Made by a program: the position numbers and the translations under genes. Positions 8,438 to 18,392 of a stretch of 64,000 bases of DNA are shown piece by piece. The notes under the pieces are model-generated. The model was not told the origin of the DNA. It searched no databases and saw only the letters and a program-made list of their open reading frames with translations. Where the stretch lies: the NCBI GenBank assembly GCA_903923905.1, contig CAIXZH010000014.1:1-64000 (forward strand), written 5' to 3'. Origin of the DNA: an uncultured Bacteroidia bacterium. GTDB taxonomy: Bacteria; Bacteroidota; Bacteroidia; Bacteroidales; Prolixibacteraceae. Position 1 is the first letter of the stretch; each line of letters opens with the position of its first letter.

Positions 8438-9959
8438 AATTCTGAGTATGTGTTAATGGGAAATACAATCTGAAACGCGTACCTTTCCCTAAGGTACTAT
8501 CTACTTTTATTTTACCGTTATGAACATCAATAATCCGCTTTACATACGATAGACCGAGTCCAAATCCTTTTACGTTGTGAATATTGCCTGTCGGAACCCT
8601 GTAAAAACGTTCGAAAATTTGGGACTGATGCTCCTTGGGGATTCCAATCCCATTATCTTTTATCTGGACAATGGCCCAGCCATTCCTGTTTTCGGTCGAA
8701 AGTTCAATCAAAGGATTTGTTTTACTGTATTTTACCGCATTATCGAGTAAATTGAAAATGACATTGGTGATATGCACTTCATCTCCCCTGATGAACGGAT
8801 TTTCAGCGAGTAAATCGGTCTTCAGTTCTCCATTTTCATTGGTTACCCTGATCTCAAAGTTTGAGGCAACTGTTTCTGCCAATTTATTCAGATCAATCTG
8901 TGAGAACTTCATTTTCAAACGCCCTTCATTGAATACGGCCATTTGCAACACTTTCTCAACCTGATTACTTAACCGTTTACTCTCATCAAAAATCACGCCG
9001 GAAATGTGATCGACCGTTGAATGGGATAACGAAACGGATGAATCCCTGAGCATTTGTGACGCGAGCGAAATCGTTGAAATAGGTGTTTTCAGCTCATGCG
9101 TCATATTGTTGATGAAATCATTTTTGATTTGCGATATTTTCTTTTGACGCAGGATGATCTGAAGCGTCACAATAAAAATACCGATAATCATCAACGTGAG
9201 AATCAAAGATGGAAAGACAAGAAACGATGTAGACTTAAAGAAGTTGTTATTCTGATCGGGGAAGTAGACACAAAGGTAATCGGGTTTGATAGGCTCATCG
9301 TCAGCTAAAAGTAGTCTTTTGTACTGATGGGTCCTTTTCAATGGTTTGTAATCCTTACTCCCCATGATATAGGCATTTTTGCCGTCGATCTGAGTTAATA
9401 TGGCATATTTATATTCAAGGAGAATATCATTACGCTTAAGCGCAGTGTCCAATGCCTGGGCCAGAATATCAGGAGGAAAGCGTAACGAAAGGGGCAATTC
9501 AGACCGCTCCTTCATAAATATCTGATACCTAAGCTTTTGTGCGTCCTGGGCGCTTTTTCGGTTATACCCGTGCTGAAAACTTTGAACCTGAATTTGTGAA
9601 AAGAAGTTCGATTGTTCGGTGATACCCCCTTTCCCATTGTTCCCTGAAAACTTTCGGTAGACCGATATTTCACCACTTTTTTCAAGGGTACTTAAAGGTA
9701 AAACCGGGTCTGAGTTGGGGAAGATCCCGGAAGAATTCGATGGCCATTCATTTTGCTCGGCATCGAGTGAGTAAAACTGATTGATCTCAAGAATATCAAT
9801 ATATTCAGTCACATCCTGAAGCGCCTTATAAGCCTGTGTGCTGAAATTTTTCTCCTGAAGTTCTGCAGTATGCTTAATGGTCATCATCTGCACAATAATC
9901 AGAAATGCAGCGGCGATTGCCATTGCCACACTTAACGTATATATCATTCGTTTGCTCAT
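8421..9959 (-). CDS. Sensor histidine kinase, RprX-like
   Basis: Inner-membrane kinase, 512 aa. Two transmembrane segments (about residues 7-26 and 245-268) bracket a roughly 215-residue periplasmic sensor region without a recognised domain. HisKA follows, with phospho-acceptor H288 in NNMTHELKTPIS, then HATPase_c with N box VIFNLLDNAVKYS, G1 IKDNGIGIP, F box FERFYRV and G2 GFGLGLSYVK. All catalytic boxes are intact. It lies immediately upstream of, and overlaps, the RprY-like regulator gene. Confidence 0.93.
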   Translation of the reverse strand: MSKRMIYTLSVAMAIAAAFLIIVQMMTIKHTAELQEKNFSTQAYKALQDVTEYIDILEINQFYSLDAEQNEWPSNSSGIFPNSDPVLPLSTLEKSGEISVYRKFSGNNGKGGITEQSNFFSQIQVQSFQHGYNRKSAQDAQKLRYQIFMKERSELPLSLRFPPDILAQALDTALKRNDILLEYKYAILTQIDGKNAYIMGSKDYKPLKRTHQYKRLLLADDEPIKPDYLCVYFPDQNNNFFKSTSFLVFPSLILTLMIIGIFIVTLQIILRQKKISQIKNDFINNMTHELKTPISTISLASQMLRDSSVSLSHSTVDHISGVIFDESKRLSNQVEKVLQMAVFNEGRLKMKFSQIDLNKLAETVASNFEIRVTNENGELKTDLLAENPFIRGDEVHITNVIFNLLDNAVKYSKTNPLIELSTENRNGWAIVQIKDNGIGIPKEHQSQIFERFYRVPTGNIHNVKGFGLGLSYVKRIIDVHNGKIKVDSTLGKGTRFRLYFPLTHTQNYGKEN

Positions 9960-10363
9960 CGAAACAAAGATAAACCTATTAATGGATCAGGGGAGTTCTC
10001 CTTAACATTATTTAACTTAGGAACTTAAAAGGTTAAATAATATCAGAATAAGAATATTATATTTAATAATTATCCTGATTTTGAAAATATCCATTTCTGC
10101 TGCAACAAGAGATTTCGCATTTTTAATTGTATATGTTGCTATTTATCAGCCATCCCGATTAGGTTTAAAGTATATTTTAAAAAGAGAACCAATAATATAT
10201 TTGAAAGGTCTCGAACATACAGAGGAGGAAGAAAAAATGTCAACTGTTTTTGATTATTTTTATTCTGCATTTTTGATCTTTACCTCTTTATTTTTTAACG
10301 TTTTTTACTTTTGGGATAAGCTATAAAGTCTCCCCCTCGAACTCCCTTTCTTTAATTAGTCAT
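9960..10363. other. Intergenic stretch without a supported gene
   Basis: About 400 bp of AT-rich sequence between the kinase and the ABC-peptidase gene. One frame at 10081-10326 stays open from a TTG codon and would encode 81 aa, but it has no recognised features. No clear hairpin or terminator was seen. Confidence 0.5.
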
Positions 10364-13300
10364 CTACTCTTCAACTACCCCTTTTAAATTATCGTCAGGA
10401 ATCCTGTCAACCAAATAATTGTAGGGGTCAATGCCGGCCTGGAATGGTTTTTCGGTCGTTCTGAACGTGAAAACATTTTCTTTTTCAGTGATTTTCACCC
10501 GTTTCATGATTAAAGGTTTGCCCAGATTTTTTTTACTTACAGGCTCAGCGAAAATACCGATATCCATATAGTCCGACAAGGCCACATTTTTTTCTTTACC
10601 AAGGGTATCGGCTCTGAATTTTTCGGAAGTCGTTTTTAGGGTGACTTCATATTCATTACCTAGTTTTTTACACTTGGCTTCAATGGTCCGATTCGAAAAG
10701 AGGGTGATGTTTTCAAACAGATCATCCATTAAATACTGCAAACTATCCGGTGTCACCTTTCTGAAAGCCCGGATGGCAGAAAGTGATGTCGGGTAAGGCG
10801 GGTTTTTATAAGCAAATGAATCGAGCAGGCAGTGCAAAGCTTCATTCACCTTGTTTTCACCAATCATCTCTTTCAGATAATACATCACCACACTCGCTTT
10901 CTGGTAATGGATGTAACCCTGATGTTCCGTTTTCATCAGGGGGCGTTCTGCCTCAAATTCAGTACTTCTGCCCCGTAAATAGCCATCCATTTCGTACTTC
11001 AGAAACTTTTTCATCTTGTCTTTCCCATACTCCTTTTCCATCACCATCAGTGCCGAATACTGGGCAAAACTCTCACTCATCATTTCGCTCCCCTGCATGT
11101 TGGCGCTGCAAATCTGGTGTGCCCAGTACTGATGACCCATCTCGTGAGCTACCACATAAAATACCTGATCAATATCTTCTTTGGTAACCTTTCGAAGATC
11201 AATAATGAATCCGATTCCTTCGCTGTAGGGCATGGTTCCCGGGAATGCCTGGGCAAAACCAGCATATCGCGGAAACTCTATGATCCGGCATTGTTTGTGG
11301 TAGTATTTTCCAAAATTGGTGGTGTAATAATCCAACGATTTCTCCAGACTATTCAGCATATTCGGAACATTGAATTCATGCGCTTTGATGTAATAGACTT
11401 CCAGATCAATCCCATTCCATTTTTTCCGTTCCACCTCATATTTTGCCGAAATGAACGAATAAAAATCAAGCGATTTCTGGTCAAGCCGGTAGTTGAAATA
11501 CTTTCTCCCATTTGCCTCCCACGATTTGATTAAACTTCCCGGGGCAATGGCAATCTGGTCAGGGGAAGTGCTGATGGTTGTATTCACCTCCACCCAGTCT
11601 GCATCATTGCTGATATAGGTATTTGCCCTTGTTTCGAGATCACTTTCATTCAATTTGGGCATACGCAGCCGTTTGGGCAATTTCAATTTGATCCTTTTGT
11701 TTTTATCGCTGATTTCAAAGCCATTGCTATACCCGAAAATTGGCATAAAATCAAGGTTATTGAAGAATGTCCCATTTTGCGTAAGTTGAGTAAATGAAAC
11801 TTCATTCTCAAATCCTTTGGTAATTCGGGCTACGTCAAATCTGATCAATACCGAATCTTTAGGTAACAATGGGGCAGCTAACGAATAAATGCGATAGTGT
11901 AACCTCTTGTCATTCAGTTTTATTTTACTCCCGGTAATAGTAATGTTTACCGTGTCGGGAATCTGAGGCATTGAAAAATGCAATTCGCTGACAGGTTGGT
12001 TTGAACTGTTTCGGGCCCAGGCATCAACAGAGGCTTTCATACTGCGGCTTGAAGGCATCAGGTCGATGTTGTAGTCGTATTTGTAAAAGCGCGGCTGAAT
12101 CAGATGCTCATATTGCTTGTACGCTTTTTCGTAGTCGATTTGTTTGTTTTCCTGTTCTTTGTCCGAGTCGTATTTGTTCAGAACCTTGGTATTGTAATAC
12201 ACAAAGCTGGTGCACAGTATAAATGTAAATGCAAATACTCCAATTGCCCATTTCTTTTTTAACAACAGGGTTTTGGCATCATTCAATCTTTTCCCAAATC
12301 CTGTTTCCTGTCCTCGGATATAAAATGCGAAGATCACAAAACCTATGAGCACGGAGAATATAAGCCAATACAAGTTAAACCAGATTGCTGAAGGGATGAA
12401 GGGACCATACCCATTCATATCTGAATAGGTAACCGATGGTGTTGAACCAAATTTTAACATGTTGGTATTAATCCTGAATAGGCTCCAAATAAACGAATTC
12501 AGAATCACAAAGGTTACGAAGGCAAAGTAGGCAATGTAACGGTTGTTGACCAGGTAATGAAACAACAAGGCGAGGAAAACAAGGAATGTGAAGGACAGCA
12601 AATCCATTACCAGGAGCGATTTAAAGTAAACATCCAATTGATACCGGTGATAGCCACATGCAGTTTGAGCTATAACTCCGATGATGATGGTACAAATCAG
12701 AACCAGTGCAATTGAAGCAACCATGGCCACTAATTTTGAAACGAACAACAACGAAGTCTGGATTGGCGTGGCATCCTGCATCTCGTTGAATTTTGAATCG
12801 CGCTCTTTCCAGACCAATACCCCGGTGTAGAAAGTGATAATGGCAATCAAAAATAAATAGAAGGAACCCTGGATCCTGCTTATTACATCGTAGGTAACCG
12901 GATATTGGTCTGTGCCATATCTGCCGGTAAAGCTGGTAAGTGAGGCCACAAGGTTAATCATTCCAATCAGGACAATAATGATAAAAGTGGGATTTTTGAT
13001 AACCGCTTTAGTTTCGAAGCGAATCAAATACCACAATGTGGAAAATGAAAATTTTCCGGCAGATTCAACGAAAGATACGGGTGGGGCTGTAATAAATGGA
13101 ATTGATTCCGATTCCTCTTTCTTCTCTTTTTTTGCCTTTTCATTTTTTGCACTGAATGAAAATTTGAAATAGCCGCCTACCAATATAATCAAGCTCATTC
13201 CCAGCCAGATCAAACGATTGAATAAAAACGGACCGACGAGTGACACACCGTGCATATTTTTTTCATCGACTGTCATGTATTTGGCAATAATATTTTCCGG

Positions 13301-13939
13301 ACGGAACCCAAAGGGATCCAAAATATTAGCCAGCCATTCTTTTTCGAGATCACGTGTAAAGCCTGATGAAACAACATAAAAAACTAAAATCAGCATTGCA
13401 CCTACGAACGAGACGGTATTGTTCCTGAAAATAATGGCCAGTACATATAAAAATACAGCGGCAATGATGGTATTTGGAATTCCAAAACTGATGATCCCCT
13501 GCAGATGTCCGTTCCATAGAATATCGCCATACCGTTCAGGTTGAGCCCAGGGCATCAAGGGTCCGATTAAAGCCCCGATTGAAACTCCCAGTAATGGCAG
13601 TACCGCGATGGTAGTTGCGCCTATGAATTTGCCAAAATAGTAATCCCGTTTTCTGATGGGTGATGAAAAGACAAACTGATACATTCCCTGAGCATAGTCA
13701 CGGTTGGCGGAGGCATTCATAAAGGCGGTTGTCATCAGAAGGCATATCAGTGACATCACCCCGTAATACGACTGCACCACGTAGGGGGCATTCTTATGGA
13801 CGCTACCTAAACCACCACCAATGGTGACATATTCAGATGAAACAGCTCCCATCACCAACATCGTGTTGACGAATAAAAATATCCAGGTCATTGGCGAACT
13901 AAGCCATAACTTCCATTCGTGTTTAATAAATTTCCACAT
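10364..13939 (-). CDS. ABC-2 permease fused to M1-type metallopeptidase
   Basis: A 1191-aa membrane protein. Residues 1-620 hold two ABC-2-type permease halves with about 12 hydrophobic segments (TAFMNASANRDYAQGMYQFVFSS-type linker region split between them). The C-terminal 500 residues are a gluzincin peptidase domain of the M1 type, with zinc motif HEMGH at 932-936 and a third ligand E956 in SESFAQY, 19 residues further on. Family members pair with an ABC ATPase, which is present 11 nt upstream. The substrate is unknown. The peptidase domain is predicted to be extracytoplasmic. The fusion is an established Bacteroidota architecture, so I do not regard it as an assembly artefact. Confidence 0.9.
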   Translation of the reverse strand: MWKFIKHEWKLWLSSPMTWIFLFVNTMLVMGAVSSEYVTIGGGLGSVHKNAPYVVQSYYGVMSLICLLMTTAFMNASANRDYAQGMYQFVFSSPIRKRDYYFGKFIGATTIAVLPLLGVSIGALIGPLMPWAQPERYGDILWNGHLQGIISFGIPNTIIAAVFLYVLAIIFRNNTVSFVGAMLILVFYVVSSGFTRDLEKEWLANILDPFGFRPENIIAKYMTVDEKNMHGVSLVGPFLFNRLIWLGMSLIILVGGYFKFSFSAKNEKAKKEKKEESESIPFITAPPVSFVESAGKFSFSTLWYLIRFETKAVIKNPTFIIIVLIGMINLVASLTSFTGRYGTDQYPVTYDVISRIQGSFYLFLIAIITFYTGVLVWKERDSKFNEMQDATPIQTSLLFVSKLVAMVASIALVLICTIIIGVIAQTACGYHRYQLDVYFKSLLVMDLLSFTFLVFLALLFHYLVNNRYIAYFAFVTFVILNSFIWSLFRINTNMLKFGSTPSVTYSDMNGYGPFIPSAIWFNLYWLIFSVLIGFVIFAFYIRGQETGFGKRLNDAKTLLLKKKWAIGVFAFTFILCTSFVYYNTKVLNKYDSDKEQENKQIDYEKAYKQYEHLIQPRFYKYDYNIDLMPSSRSMKASVDAWARNSSNQPVSELHFSMPQIPDTVNITITGSKIKLNDKRLHYRIYSLAAPLLPKDSVLIRFDVARITKGFENEVSFTQLTQNGTFFNNLDFMPIFGYSNGFEISDKNKRIKLKLPKRLRMPKLNESDLETRANTYISNDADWVEVNTTISTSPDQIAIAPGSLIKSWEANGRKYFNYRLDQKSLDFYSFISAKYEVERKKWNGIDLEVYYIKAHEFNVPNMLNSLEKSLDYYTTNFGKYYHKQCRIIEFPRYAGFAQAFPGTMPYSEGIGFIIDLRKVTKEDIDQVFYVVAHEMGHQYWAHQICSANMQGSEMMSESFAQYSALMVMEKEYGKDKMKKFLKYEMDGYLRGRSTEFEAERPLMKTEHQGYIHYQKASVVMYYLKEMIGENKVNEALHCLLDSFAYKNPPYPTSLSAIRAFRKVTPDSLQYLMDDLFENITLFSNRTIEAKCKKLGNEYEVTLKTTSEKFRADTLGKEKNVALSDYMDIGIFAEPVSKKNLGKPLIMKRVKITEKENVFTFRTTEKPFQAGIDPYNYLVDRIPDDNLKGVVEE

Positions 13940-13950
13940 AATGTTTCCGG

Positions 13951-14823
13951 TTAGGCTAATTCATTCAATTTGACGAAAAATACATCTTCCAGATTTTCTT
14001 CTGCTTTTGTAAAACCATTGTTCAGATCTTTATCCGAAAAGGCATGAATCAACGGCTTCCCACCCACCAGTTTACTCGAAATAATCTTGTATTCATTTTG
14101 GAAATGTGAAAGCTCTGCTTTATCAACTTTTCGTTCCCAGACTTTCCCTTTAATTTGTTGCAAGGCATCATCTGTATTGCCGCTGAACAATACCTTTCCT
14201 TTGTCAAGTATCGCCATCTGTGTGCATAATTCCCTCACATCCTGTACAATATGTGTAGAGAGAATAACAATGATATTTTCACCTATTTCGCTAAGAATGT
14301 TGTAAAAACGGTTCCGCTCGCCCGGATCCAATCCTGCTGTAGGTTCATCGACGATGACCAGTTTTGGGTTGCCGATTAAACATTGTGCAATGCCGAATCG
14401 CTGACGCATCCCACCGCTGTAACTGCCCACCGCTTTTTTACGGATTTCAAATAAATTCACTTTATTCAGCAAATAATTCACCATCTCTTTGCGTTCTTTG
14501 GTATTTCCAAATCCTTTGAGCAAAGCCAGATGATCGAGCAGATCAATGGCAGAAGTTCGGGGGTACACCCCAAATTCCTGAGGCAAATAACCCAATACCT
14601 TCCTTACTTCATCTTTATTATTTAATACATCGGTACCACCCAGGATGGCTGACCCACTATCGGCATCTTGCAGGGTTGCAAGTATCCGCATTAAGGTTGA
14701 TTTGCCTGCACCGTTTGGTCCCAATAAACCAAACATTCCTTTATCAATGGTAAGAGATACATCAGTTAAGGCACGTACGCCATTGCTGTACTGTTTGCTT
14801 AAGTTATTGATTTCTAATTTCAT
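13951..14823 (-). CDS. ABC transporter ATP-binding protein
   Basis: Cytoplasmic ATPase subunit of an ABC-2 exporter, about 290 aa. Visible motifs: Walker A GPNGAGKST, Q loop GYLPQEFG, signature SYSGGMRQR, Walker B LVIVDEPTAGLD and switch histidine in LSTHIVQD. A start at MKLEINNLSKQY (14823) fits the family N-terminus; an in-frame ATG at 14847 would add eight residues. The gene is 11 nt upstream of the permease-peptidase fusion and forms an operon with it. Confidence 0.94.
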   Translation of the reverse strand: MKLEINNLSKQYSNGVRALTDVSLTIDKGMFGLLGPNGAGKSTLMRILATLQDADSGSAILGGTDVLNNKDEVRKVLGYLPQEFGVYPRTSAIDLLDHLALLKGFGNTKERKEMVNYLLNKVNLFEIRKKAVGSYSGGMRQRFGIAQCLIGNPKLVIVDEPTAGLDPGERNRFYNILSEIGENIIVILSTHIVQDVRELCTQMAILDKGKVLFSGNTDDALQQIKGKVWERKVDKAELSHFQNEYKIISSKLVGGKPLIHAFSDKDLNNGFTKAEENLEDVFFVKLNELA

Positions 14824-14847
14824 TTCTTTCTGCGTTTTATCAATCAT

Positions 14848-15234
14848 GGCTAATATAGGCTAAATATTCAGTTTTAAATCCAGGTCTTCCCGGATGGAAT
14901 CCTCCCCGGGTTGTATCTGGTATTACGTGTAAATTGTTAAAGATAAATATAAGGAAAAATTATTGAAACTTGTTAAAAAATTTCCAGCAGGGAAAATCTG
15001 TCGGTAGGAATAAGAATTTACAACCGACCTGCCTATTTTTAATTTTTCTATCCGTCGGTTGACGGATTCCTAACTGAACCTGGAAACAAAATTTAAACAG
15101 ATTCTCATGTTTTTTTAATTTATTAATAATCATGGGTTTTCTTTGTTTTGCAGAAGTTAGGCTCCAGTCCGGAAAAGCTGATCAGCTTCTACAAAAAGGC
15201 AAAATTAGGATTGGAAGTTAAAACAACCCGGAAA
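14848..15234. other. Intergenic region with nested inverted repeat
   Basis: No gene seen. A two-tier inverted repeat lies at 15005-15072: outer 7-bp arms (TAGGAAT, 15005-15011, with 15066-15072) and inner 8-bp arms (CAACCGAC, 15021-15028, with 15054-15061). A small 5-bp hairpin (CCGTC/GACGG) competes with the inner stem. It may be an interspersed repeat or an RNA structure. Confidence 0.45.
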
Positions 15235-17334
15235 TTAAAATGATTCGCATAAAACCAGTCTTAATTCCCATTCCCCAACCTCAGGAATCACAAATCTCTG
15301 GTAAGGGCCATCATTCCCGGAGGAGGTTATCGTAGTTTCCTTACAAGCCATATCGAAAATCTTAACCGACTTGTTTTCAGTCTTTAACATGAGGATTACA
15401 TTTTTAGCCGGATCGAATGAGGCGTTTGTAAGAGCGAGGGCTATTTTTCCGCTTTGTGGCTCATGGATCCAAAGGTTAATCCTGTGAAATGAAGCAATAT
15501 ACCCCGGGAGTGTCTCTTTGGAGAGCCAGCGGAAAACCGATTTCATCTGAGAACTCTTGGAGCGGTTCTCCATAAAAGTCCAGGGGTAATAGCCTGCAAT
15601 GCATATTCTTCCGCCCAGTTTATTCTCAAATATTCCGGATGTACAGGAAGAAACATCCTTCCCGGAGTAGTCAATCAGTGAACTTAAAGGCTTTGCATTT
15701 TCATTAACAGGCCGAAGTGTGTAGGCGGCCGATTTCCAGAACGACTGCCGGTTGTCGCGCTGACTGTTTGCAAATTCACCGTTCAGCGGGTGATTTGTGA
15801 ACTTTTCAATCCGGTCGACATTCTCAGAACGTACCACATCAAAGCCGGTCAGTTCGCTAAAACCCATCCTGTTTAGTTGGTTTAATGCCTCGGCATCCAT
15901 ATAAACTGCACCGGAAAGGAGCGTTTTGATTTCCTCTTTTGACAGTGCCAGAACATTATCTTTCCCTAGGATAGTAACCTTTGCGGTTTTATTTGAATAG
16001 CCGGTGGGAAGACCGATGTTGTATAGGTCGTGACTCACCAGCGGGTTTCCGGAATGGAGCCAGTTTCCGTCATCAATATTTCCGGTGGCAAAACTGTTTT
16101 TATTCCAGAAAGTCTGGATACCGGCAAGCTCAGATCTGCCCAACAACCGGACCATCAGGTCAAAAAATGGTCTTGCTTCGTGTAACCGGGCCATAAGTGG
16201 TTCGTATTCATCAAGTGGTTCGTCATAAAAGGAGAGGACGTTAAAGGCGGCACCGGTACACCCTGCTGCGATATGTGAACACGCTTCCAGCGCCACGATA
16301 TTAGCCGCTTTTTTCAAACGCTGGTAAGGGAAATTTTCAATCTCAGATTGGATAGAAACCACCTCCTGCGGCAGCATAGAAGCCTGTCTTCCAACATCAT
16401 GTGATTTTCCGACTAAATCACTTGTAGTAATATCGCTATAGAAGCCGCCACCCGGCCGCCACATTACCGGGGCATGATTGGGCCCGGCAAGAATCCTGGA
16501 CCAGTTGTCAAAATCATACCCTTCATAAAACCGGTCACCCGTCATGAAGCCGAGAGGTAATGCTGGCGTAATTGCATGAACAGTTTTCTCAATTAGGACG
16601 AAAAGCCGCGAAATGGTATTCCGGTTATGCTGAAGCCATGCCTCTCGGAGTTTCAGCTTTTCATCAGCAGGACCTTCATTCAATGCTTTCTTCAGGCTTT
16701 GGCGGGTGTACCAGATTCCCGATTCCTTTTCAAAAATATTCAGGCAATTGTCGCAAAAACATCCAAGACCGATAGGCATATGTCCGAACCGAATGTCGTC
16801 ATCAATCCAGATATAATCGGGATTTGCCTGTGTAGCTAACTGATAAATATTTTTAACATATTGTCTCATCCCTTCGTCATTCGGACAAAAGGAGCCGTTA
16901 CAAATCTCCCCGTCGATATTGGTTATCCGTGTATAATCTTCCCTGAGTGAGTGATCCAGGTTTTCGTTGTGATGACCGATGGTAGCGAGAATGTTGATTC
17001 CTGCTTTGTAGCCCCTTTTCCGGGCTTCAGCCATTCGAAACTTTAATATGGCAACCCGTTCCTGGAAAACATCAAGGGGAAGCGGGGGATGGGTCGTCGA
17101 TGTAAAGAAGGTAATCTCATCGGTAACCCCTTTGTACTTGTCAAACAGGTCTAAAAGTTCTGAATATCTCTTTTCGGAAGACCACAATGGTACGCCAATG
17201 CGGAATGAGATAAAGGCCTTATCGATCTTTGCTCCCTGGGTACCACCAGATTTAGCAATTCCCTCCCCCATTCCGGGTGTCTGGTTGCAACCGATCAGAT
17301 GAAATAAAATAATGAAACCGATAAATTTATTCAT
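15235..17334 (-). CDS. Putative glycosidase lipoprotein
   Basis: A 699-aa predicted lipoprotein with a lipobox (HLIGC, lipidated C16) and a large exported domain. The N-terminal half looks like a TIM-barrel glycosidase of the GH42-like type. It has an ordered INILATIGHHNENLD strand, DYIWIDDDIRFG with clustered acidic residues, and a CFCDNC cysteine cluster often seen in such proteins. The C-terminal half resembles beta-sandwich/trimerisation-like modules. I cannot assign a specific family or substrate. The neighbouring esterase and glycosidase-like genes on the same strand support a role in carbohydrate degradation. Confidence 0.65.
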   Translation of the reverse strand: MNKFIGFIILFHLIGCNQTPGMGEGIAKSGGTQGAKIDKAFISFRIGVPLWSSEKRYSELLDLFDKYKGVTDEITFFTSTTHPPLPLDVFQERVAILKFRMAEARKRGYKAGINILATIGHHNENLDHSLREDYTRITNIDGEICNGSFCPNDEGMRQYVKNIYQLATQANPDYIWIDDDIRFGHMPIGLGCFCDNCLNIFEKESGIWYTRQSLKKALNEGPADEKLKLREAWLQHNRNTISRLFVLIEKTVHAITPALPLGFMTGDRFYEGYDFDNWSRILAGPNHAPVMWRPGGGFYSDITTSDLVGKSHDVGRQASMLPQEVVSIQSEIENFPYQRLKKAANIVALEACSHIAAGCTGAAFNVLSFYDEPLDEYEPLMARLHEARPFFDLMVRLLGRSELAGIQTFWNKNSFATGNIDDGNWLHSGNPLVSHDLYNIGLPTGYSNKTAKVTILGKDNVLALSKEEIKTLLSGAVYMDAEALNQLNRMGFSELTGFDVVRSENVDRIEKFTNHPLNGEFANSQRDNRQSFWKSAAYTLRPVNENAKPLSSLIDYSGKDVSSCTSGIFENKLGGRICIAGYYPWTFMENRSKSSQMKSVFRWLSKETLPGYIASFHRINLWIHEPQSGKIALALTNASFDPAKNVILMLKTENKSVKIFDMACKETTITSSGNDGPYQRFVIPEVGEWELRLVLCESF

Positions 17335-17440
17335 ATTAATAGAGTTGATTTTTTTCTCTCACCAAGTCGCGAAGCCGCTATGTATCTCATTCTATGATTT
17401 ATGGACTCCTATATTGCAGTTTTCTTTTTATATTCTCTAA

Positions 17441-17641
17441 TTAGTCTTGTTTTTCAAGCTGAAAAATTGATTCAACAGTTACCCCGAAAACTTCTGCCAT
17501 CTTTAAAGCTAAAACTGTAGAAGGTATAAACTTTCCTGTTTCAATAGAGTTGATAGATTGTCTCGAAATTCCGATTTGCCTGGCAAGATCTTCCTGAGTC
17601 CAATTTTTCTTAGCACGTTCAACCTTTATTGTGTTTTTCAT
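17441..17641 (-). CDS. Small XRE-family transcriptional regulator
   Basis: A 66-aa Cro/CI-type DNA-binding protein consisting of a single helix-turn-helix domain (WTQEDLARQIGISRQSINSIE), then the typical YIPS-like FIPSTVLALKMAEVFGVTVE tail. I place the start at MKNTIKVERAK (17641), which overlaps the stop of the upstream membrane gene by 3 nt in an ATGA junction. The longer in-frame extension would read through the partner gene and is unlikely. The regulator probably controls its own operon. Confidence 0.88.
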   Translation of the reverse strand: MKNTIKVERAKKNWTQEDLARQIGISRQSINSIETGKFIPSTVLALKMAEVFGVTVESIFQLEKQD

Positions 17642-18033
17642 ATGCCATATTTTTTTTTCGAAATGAACCATCCAACAAAATAAAAGAGCCAGCAATAGCC
17701 TAACAGGTTCGCATAGCCAAACCAGCCTGGGTTCGATATATCACACAAGCTAAGTAAAAACAGGATCATCACCAACATTGCTGTCAATGAAAAACCGATA
17801 ACAACGGCTTCAAGTTGCACGCGTTGCTTCACTTCGTCCATTACCGAAAAGGCTTTGATTAATTTAAGAATAAAAATGGAGAAGGCAATAATCGGCACTA
17901 TAGCAATAATTATTGAAATGGGTTGCCCAAATACACGATGCTTTAACAGCCATACTGCCGGCAAATAGGTGGCTCCGTAGATGAGAGCGAAAATAATCGA
18001 GTTTCGATTGGCGATTTTTTTAGATTGTTCCAT
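17638..18033 (-). CDS. Small membrane protein paired with XRE regulator
   Basis: A 131-aa protein with four predicted transmembrane segments (about residues 12-30, 38-56, 75-96 and 104-124) separated by short charged loops. A charged motif, MDEVKQRVQLEA, lies between segments 2 and 3. No enzyme motif is seen. It forms a two-gene operon with the overlapping XRE regulator. Pairs of a small XRE regulator and a 4-TM protein are common in Bacteroidota, but their job is not established. Confidence 0.75.
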   Translation of the reverse strand: MEQSKKIANRNSIIFALIYGATYLPAVWLLKHRVFGQPISIIIAIVPIIAFSIFILKLIKAFSVMDEVKQRVQLEAVVIGFSLTAMLVMILFLLSLCDISNPGWFGYANLLGYCWLFYFVGWFISKKKYGI

Positions 18034-18056
18034 TGCTCCTATTTTTTAGTTATTCG

Positions 18057-18092
18057 CAAAGATAAGTAAACATTTCAAAATAACAAGTAAAC
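18057..18092 (-). promoter_or_regulatory. Promoter and candidate operators of the membrane protein/XRE operon
   Basis: On the minus strand the -7 box is TATCTTTG (18057-18064). TTG at 18084-18086 sits 19 nt upstream as the -33 element, giving a leader of under 25 nt. On the plus strand AAGTAAAC occurs twice, at 18064-18071 and 18085-18092, exactly 21 bp apart (two helical turns), overlapping both promoter boxes. This arrangement fits autoregulation by the XRE protein. Confidence 0.6.
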
Positions 18093-18392
18093 TTTACAAA
18101 AAGAATATAGTATTTGACATATTTTGAAAATTAGTTTGTCATAATAGCTGTTTCAGGAGTTCTATGATTTCTCTATATCGTCCTTAAGATGGCCGTTAAC
18201 TCCCGATTACTGCAATCAAAAAAAGGAAATTTGTTCAAATTGACTTCCCTTTAAAACGTTTAAGTAATAAGCCTGTAGAAGAAGTGTTCGACCCTGCCAG
18301 TCACGCATATTCTTTTGTTTTAACCCTTTTCCATAAACATGCTATCCCTCCGGGTTAACTCTTTGGATTTAATTTAAGTTTAAGAAAACACA
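18093..18392. other. Intergenic, nothing clear
   Basis: About 300 bp between the sialate esterase stop and the XRE-operon promoter. It is AT-rich, with a loose TGACA/TGTCA inverted pair near 18116-18141, but no gene and no convincing terminator. Confidence 0.4.

Noticed and set aside
10081-10326. 81-aa plus-strand frame between the kinase and ABC-peptidase genes
   Set aside because: It opens with TTG, has no recognised features, lies in AT-rich DNA, and its neighbours on both sides are on the minus strand.
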